A stretch of 64,000 nucleotides of DNA from Clavelina lepadiformis (Eukaryota; Chordata; Ascidiacea; Aplousobranchia; Clavelinidae), in the NCBI RefSeq assembly GCF_947623445.1, contig NC_135244.1, positions 13,702,860-13,766,859 on the forward strand, read 5' to 3'. The translations under genes and the position numbers were made by a program. Below the pieces are notes generated by a model. The model worked only from the letters and a program-made list of their open reading frames with translations. It was not told where the DNA came from and ran no database searches. Positions 60,175 to 64,000 of the stretch are shown here, in pieces. Each line of letters opens with the position of its first letter. Within the stretch, counting starts at the first letter, position 1.

Positions 60175-63100
60175 TCAAAGATATAAGCTGGCAGCAAATA
60201 TAATGTCCCTTTTTATTAAACGAATTCCCTCGGCAAACTTATTCTCCAGTTCCGTGTTTCCAATTGCTTTTGCTGCATGACACATTTCACGAAGAAGCTC
60301 TTCTAGTCTTCGCATGCATCGAATTATACTCCCTGCAGGAGAGAAAACATAAATTACATTTTGAAAGCCTGTCACTTTCATTTGTATGAAGTCGTGTTTT
60401 TCTCGTAATAAAACATTTTTACCCTCGTATGCTTCTGTCATTTCTGCAATCTGGGAGAATGTTGACCCATTGCACCAAGCATGCACCACATCCATCAACA
60501 TTGTTTTAAAAGATTGAACATATTCTTCCTCATCCAATGGTAATTTTGCTTCAGTTGAAACCTTAAGTGATTAAATGAGACAGTGAAAACAAAACATCAT
60601 GAGCAAAAGAAAGATAGTGATCAACACCGAGTACCTTTGCTATCCTTCTTGCGGCTTTGTGCATTTGTCTCAACGGTCCAGCCAGTGCTTCGCTCAACTT
60701 TGGTACGCTTTTAGACTATATACATAAACAACCATACTTCAACAATTTTAAATAAGGTTACGTGTTAAGATTCTGTATGATCACAACAGTGGACAGACAC
60801 TAGCAAGTGTTCTGAATATATTCAAGAAATGTAAGTAAATTATCGGTAATTCTAACTGTTATGTATAACATGCAATATTCGCTTGTGAAAATCATTACTG
60901 AATGATTAATTAATTATTATCACCATGTAACACAAAATTTGTCCATGGGTTAAAACTATTATTTTCTGATTTAGTATGGTCTAAATCAATAAAAATGAGC
61001 ATTCAAAAAGTTCAAACTTTGGTTCTGACTTTATGAGATTAATTTATTGGAATTTTTTGACTAGTTTTGCTTTTTTAATGCCTTTGCTCCCACTATATTT
61101 TTTTGAATCAATAGAATGGAGTTAAATCTAATTTTAGTTGTTGTTGTTGGCTTTGTCATAATGAAATAATAACGGAAAATGTTGTTTCCAGAATCTATTT
61201 CTAAAAAATTACGTAAAGAAGAAAAACACATGTATGCAAGGCGATTTTGCTACACAAACACGAGACAAAAGCCTTAAGGCCTGGTGCTATAGGTATTTAT
61301 TCAAAACTGTTACAGAGCAAACCTACGCTGTCACTTAAAGCACTCAAAACTTATAACTTAATCACAAAGAAACATTTTTTCGAGATTGGCGACGATATGT
61401 GAGTTCACTTTCACGTAAAAGGTTCCATATATAGTCCCCCATCATATTTTCGTTGTACTGTCCTTGATAGCGTTCCTCAAAAGACCTGATATCTTGATGA
61501 AATCTTTCACCTTGTTCTTCTGAGTAGTCCCCCATGTTACCCTTAAATTCATCAAGATGAGCATGTAGTACGTGTAGTTTCAGCGACATCCTGCATCCCA
61601 TCTTCCAATACGCATCCACAAGTTCATCGACAAGTTCCCTGTAATTCTCTGCCTTGTGATTGCCCAGGAACCTGTTAACTACAGAAACGAAAGAAGTCCA
61701 AGCTCTCCGTTCAACCTCAGACAGCATCTCTGGAAAATTGATGGAATTTATCAGTCGCTTCACTTCAGGTCCCACAAATACTCCAGCTTTGATTTTTGCT
61801 TCTGACAATTTTGGAAACTGCTCTTCAATGTGCTTGAATGCGTCACCCTCTGTGTCGAGTTGCTTAACAAACTGCTTAATTAGACCTAGTTTTATGTGCA
61901 GAGGTGGCATCAGTATTTTCGCTGCATCTACCAGTGGTTGTTGCTTCACATTATAAGTTCCAATCTCATAGCTGGTTCTTAGAGGCCAATTCCTCTTCTT
62001 GTAGTGGAAAGCTTTATTTCTGCTGTCCCAGAGACAAAGATAGCATTGAAATTTAATATAGCCACCCTGAAGGCCCATCAAGAAAGCCACCATCTTGAAA
62101 TCACCAATAACCTCCCAATTGTAGTGGTCATACTTTAATGCACTCATCAGGATTTTGATGTTCTGATACTCTTCTTTCATGTAAACTGAGTGAGCCAGAG
62201 GAATGGAGGGACACTTGTTTGTGTTGTGCAGCAAAACGGCTTTGAGGCTTCTAGATGAGCTGTCGATAAAGAGCCTCCACTCAGAAGGATTGCAAGAAAT
62301 TCCCATAGCCTGAAAGAGTCCTTCTATATCATGGCAGTAGCATAAATCATCTTTAAACATGTAGAACACTGAGAAGCCACGATGTCGCTTTCTCTGTGAA
62401 GTAATTCGAACACTGTCATCCAGTAAGTCCCATTGCTTTAGTCTGGAAATGAGTAGCTCAGCATTCGACTTTGTCAATGACAGTTCCCTGACAAGATCGT
62501 TCATGTCTTCTTGGTTGGGGTAGTAGGGACACCTTTCACCGCCAACTCGGTGTTGAAGATAAGCAACTGATGTATCCGTTTCTGAATCTGTAGAGAGTGC
62601 ATCTGCTACGAAATGTTCATCTCTCAAGGGTGGTTGTGGCACAGGCATGTCAGTCGTGTTATGGGGTACTGGTGCAATAGATGATGGAATGTCAGGGTAA
62701 TTGATGGAAGGTGCATTCTTTCCCTTCCGTCGTTTGCTTGGATCCACCATACAGAAGTAACAATCTGTGAGATGGTTTGTAGGCTCACGCCAGACACGGG
62801 GGATAGCAAAACGCATTGCCCTCTTCTCTCCCCTAAACCAACCTTCTAGAGTACGACGGCAGTATTCGCATATGACGTGTGGTGCCCAATGTTTATCTTG
62901 GTCACCGACTGGCATGCGAAAGTATGCATGATAGGCTTCTTTCGCACGCCTGCAACTCTCCAGACAGTGCTTTTTTGCTTTTTTTGCAAAGAACTCACCA
63001 CACACATAGCAGAAGGAATCTGCTGAGTACTTGCAACCACGGCAAGCCATACCACACTTTTAATAATGGCGATAGAATTAAAAAATCTGTAAAGATTCAA

Positions 63101-64000
63101 CAACCGAAGTTATGGTGGTATAACTAAGATTTTTCATGTTTTTTCGGCATAAGCAAATAGAATATAGCAATTATTTCCCAAGGACAAAGAATTTTTTTTT
63201 TTTTGTTACATAGTGAATTATCAAATAATTGTTAAAAGATGAGTTTTTCAGGTCAAACTATGCGGATAAGACATGAACTTATTTTATTAAAACTTTCATA
63301 TGTAAACCTATCCGTTGTTATCATTACATCGTTGTAATGGGCCTCGTTTTCATCTCATACCATTAAAAGATTAAGTTCAAAACTGCATGAATAGCATCTT
63401 TTTTATACTTGGCTCAATCTAGTCTTGGATTTATACGATAATACAAAGTTTTTTATTATTTATTTAAAAGTTATTTATTTTTTCTTCTAGTCTAAGGGTA
63501 AAAAACTTGTGGCGAAATTGACATATGACAATTCTAAACTTGACAAAATAAGCAGAATTAAGGGAAACAGCCGGAATTAAAACAAAACGAAAAAGTATGC
63601 AAATGTGTGCAACTGTGCATGTTGTATGTACTAAATCAAAACATTTGTGCAACCAAAATCCTATAAATATTTTAGTTCAGCACATCCCAAGAAAATTTAC
63701 CAACCTTTTCATCAAAGACAAAACATGACAATAATGCTGCGCACTGGCCGGGCGTTAACGGATTGAAAACACCATTAAACACAAGCTCTGTGAGCAATAG
63801 TTCGTCAGCAGCACTTATCTCACACGCCACACGACCTGCAAAAAAGACAGATTTCATTGAAAGCGGTAGGAAAGTTTTTTAAGTGGTAACTGTTTTACCT
63901 TTTGTTTCAATCACATCTGCTACAGTTGCATAACCCAGTCTCCTCAAAACTCTTTTCCTACATTTTAGTTCATCCATCTGCAAAATTGTCCTGGCCCTTT
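60175..64000 (-). CDS. MTREX: MTREX (Mtr4/SKIV2L2) exosome RNA helicase, C-terminal part
   Basis: Minus-strand exons: beyond 64000-63899, 63835-63705, 60715-60635, 60561-60423 and 60332-60175. The rest lies outside the window. In order they encode [98 protein letters not shown] and the terminus [27 protein letters not shown], near-identical to vertebrate MTREX. Mtr4 is a nuclear DExH helicase (TRAMP, NEXT and PAXT complexes) that threads RNA into the exosome; this is its C-terminal helical/ratchet-DSHCT region. The 90-bp last intron is open and in frame. The 2,989-bp intron 60716-63704 holds an intact 562-aa ORF. Confidence 0.96.
60407..60412 (+). terminator. PRPF38A: candidate PRPF38A poly(A) signal inside MTREX
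   Basis: AATAAA, 275 bp past the PRPF38A stop, within the last MTREX intron. Its use would make the PRPF38A mRNA antisense to the last MTREX exon. Confidence 0.45.
61296..61301 (-). terminator. poly(A) signal of the intronic 562-aa ORF
   Basis: AATAAA on the minus strand, 61 bp after the ORF's stop codon: the normal position for a polyadenylation signal of a self-contained gene. Confidence 0.6.
61362..63050 (-). CDS. intact intronless 562-aa Cys-rich protein, probable mobile-element gene, in MTREX intron
   Basis: Single uninterrupted frame on the same strand as MTREX. Seen: two or three N-terminal zinc-binding pairs, CRGC (3-6), CYVC (14-17), CEYC (61-64) and CYFC (97-100). A variable Pro/Ser linker (110-160) follows, then a long conserved-looking region. 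That region has [16 protein letters not shown] (Asp263), [20 protein letters not shown] (Asp317), CYLCLWDSR (336-343), [14 protein letters not shown] (382-395) and [20 protein letters not shown] (Glu512/515). The Asp-Asp-Glu spacing would fit an RNase-H-like transposase core, but that is my inference. I recall very similar intronless, multi-copy uncharacterised proteins in arthropods and other invertebrates; no function is known to me. An absent intron, intact frame and own AATAAA argue for recent arrival. No TIR or target duplication was found in the flanks. Could also be a domesticated or retroposed copy. Confidence 0.8.
   Translation of the reverse strand: MACRGCKYSADSFCYVCGEFFAKKAKKHCLESCRRAKEAYHAYFRMPVGDQDKHWAPHVICEYCRRTLEGWFRGEKRAMRFAIPRVWREPTNHLTDCYFCMVDPSKRRKGKNAPSINYPDIPSSIAPVPHNTTDMPVPQPPLRDEHFVADALSTDSETDTSVAYLQHRVGGERCPYYPNQEDMNDLVRELSLTKSNAELLISRLKQWDLLDDSVRITSQRKRHRGFSVFYMFKDDLCYCHDIEGLFQAMGISCNPSEWRLFIDSSSRSLKAVLLHNTNKCPSIPLAHSVYMKEEYQNIKILMSALKYDHYNWEVIGDFKMVAFLMGLQGGYIKFQCYLCLWDSRNKAFHYKKRNWPLRTSYEIGTYNVKQQPLVDAAKILMPPLHIKLGLIKQFVKQLDTEGDAFKHIEEQFPKLSEAKIKAGVFVGPEVKRLINSINFPEMLSEVERRAWTSFVSVVNRFLGNHKAENYRELVDELVDAYWKMGCRMSLKLHVLHAHLDEFKGNMGDYSEEQGERFHQDIRSFEERYQGQYNENMMGDYIWNLLRESELTYRRQSRKNVSL
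63051..63704. other. remainder of the MTREX intron upstream of the 562-aa ORF
   Basis: Includes a T-rich run near 63,192-63,204 and AT-rich sequence. It should hold the promoter of the intronic gene if that gene has its own. No core element is convincing. Confidence 0.35.

Noticed and set aside
60175..60537. One continuous 120-aa minus-strand frame
   Set aside because: It reads through a 90-bp MTREX intron; the 30 residues between EG and SIIRCMRR have no counterpart in the family.

Overview
This is a eukaryotic, animal-type window: AT-rich, with GT-AG introns, long intergenic stretches and many DNA transposons. The five conserved or clearly spliced genes are invertebrate-like. Short introns, tRNA-derived SINE heads, hAT, P/THAP and piggyBac elements, and closest remembered similarity to vertebrate proteins fit an invertebrate deuterostome, perhaps a tunicate. 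That assignment is an inference. Most genes are split into small exons, so gene models here were rebuilt by hand from splice sites, reading phase and remembered family alignments.

Layout. Positions 1-7.8 kb are intergenic: a hAT MITE, a ~350 bp direct-repeat pair, and a fold-back tract of CGGTCAATTT-type units. On the minus strand, 12,192->7,837 is a 7-exon TLCD4/TMEM56-like TLC-domain gene with two MITEs in its introns. Positions 12.2-16.7 kb hold dispersed repeats. Positions 16,705-22,522 are a complete-looking P-superfamily element with ~370 bp terminal inverted repeats and an 8-bp target duplication. It carries a spliced THAP/P-type transposase (minus) and a convergent C2H2-finger ORF (plus), and a decayed piggyBac lies in its right terminus.

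Positions 24,641-34,984 (+) are an 11-exon ERCC8/CSA gene, with a 2.7 kb hAT element in intron 2. Positions 39,858-42,914 (+) are a 9-exon short-chain dehydrogenase with a 3-codon first exon and a SINE in an intron. Positions 45,385-47,608 (+) are a 6-exon gene for an unrecognised, probably disordered 544-aa protein with one GC-AG intron. Positions 47.6-58.4 kb are a transposon field: a 420-510 bp direct-repeat pair, a dead GTF2IRD2-type hAT transposase, a hAT MITE nested inside another, and a BED-finger hAT derivative.

Positions 58,468-60,132 (+) are PRPF38A (8 exons), the spliceosomal B-complex protein. It converges tail to tail, 42 bp apart, with MTREX/Mtr4 (minus, 60,175->beyond the window), the exosome helicase. 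A 3-kb MTREX intron holds an intact intronless 562-aa ORF with its own poly(A) signal. It has Cys-rich zinc-binding pairs and a possible D-D-E pattern, and looks like a mobile, poorly described gene family.

The housekeeping genes concern DNA repair (ERCC8), splicing (PRPF38A), RNA decay (MTREX), lipid/membrane biology (TLCD4-like) and oxidoreduction (SDR); nothing suggests an operon. At least eight insertions were dated relative to one another or delimited by exact or near-exact target-site duplications.
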